Shown here piece after piece: positions 14,541 through 14,630 of a DNA stretch of 14,630 bases. How positions within the stretch are numbered: the stretch's first letter is position 1; each line of letters begins with the position of its first letter. Made by a program: the position numbers and the translations under genes. The DNA comes from an uncultured Clostridium sp. (GTDB taxonomy: Bacteria > Bacillota_A > Clostridia > Lachnospirales > Lachnospiraceae): contig CAMAMD010000012.1 of NCBI GenBank assembly GCA_945836785.1, forward strand, positions 1 to 14,630, in the 5' to 3' direction. Under the pieces are notes generated by a model. The model saw only the letters and a program-made list of their open reading frames with translations. It had not been told where the DNA came from and did not search any database.

Positions 14541-14582
14541 ATGATACAATTATGATACAATTACAAAAATGATTTGTATCAT
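14541..14582. repeat. Two tandem 11-bp repeats plus an inverted copy
   Basis: ATGATACAATT occurs twice head to tail (14541-14551, 14552-14562), and its 9-base core recurs inverted as TTGTATCAT (14574-14582). The two direct copies also read as extended -10 sequences (TGATACAAT) on the plus strand. The inverted copy could form a hairpin with the second direct copy. Confidence 0.6.
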
Positions 14583-14630
14583 TGATGGAGCAGATGTAAC
14601 AAGCATGGAAGGCATTTCATGTAACTACAA
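14569..14630 (+). CDS. Possible start of a rightward gene, cut by window edge
   Basis: From ATG 14569 the frame stays open to the window end: MICIIDGADVTSMEGISCNY. There is no ribosome binding site, but TACAAT (14556-14561) would start transcription almost on the ATG, allowing a leaderless mRNA. The xxIDGxxxTS opening is loosely like barstar-type inhibitors, but too little is present to name it. The frame could be chance. Confidence 0.25.
   Translation, partial: MICIIDGADVTSMEGISCNY

Overview
The window looks like chromosomal DNA of a Gram-positive Clostridia, most likely a Lachnospiraceae relative. It is moderately AT-rich, has strong AGGAGG-type ribosome binding sites, uses occasional TTG and GTG starts, contains a lipoprotein signal sequence, and its protein families are typical of gut Clostridia. 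This is inferred from protein style and signals; no database search was possible. I see no rRNA, tRNA, CRISPR array, insertion sequence or phage gene.

Layout. (1) 18-1980: a serine O-acetyltransferase (cysE) followed by a CmpB-type membrane protein with an 11-residue-repeat coiled-coil tail, closed by an intrinsic terminator. (2) 2040-5894: a copper homeostasis operon. A consensus promoter carries a CsoR operator in its spacer and drives csoR, a Cu+ P-type ATPase whose C-terminus is fused in frame to a CopZ-like domain, and a zinc-dependent phospholipase C-like gene. (3) 5898-7229, minus strand: a MATE exporter, tail to tail with the copper operon, only 3 bp between stop codons. Its promoter and a structured leader with two competing hairpins lie in the 337-bp gap at 7230-7566. 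(4) 7454-11203: an ABC importer of the TrpXYZ-like class (lipoprotein, permease, ATPase) with an attenuator-like hairpin after the lipoprotein gene, followed immediately by a YlmH-family S4 RNA-binding protein. (5) 11374-13156: a CorA-type divalent metal transporter and a PlsC-type acyltransferase. (6) 13180-14630: a bidirectional terminator, a minus-strand asparaginase, its promoter with a palindrome over the -35, and a repeat-rich right edge where a rightward gene may begin.

The best-supported functional unit is the copper operon. Cu+ should release CsoR from the promoter spacer, producing CsoR, the exporter and, through an internal ribosome binding site, probably a free CopZ-like chaperone from the same reading frame. 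The observations most worth following are this nested CopZ, the two-hairpin MATE leader, and the co-transcription of a PLC-like protein with copper export. The other genes look like ordinary housekeeping or transport genes in conventional order.
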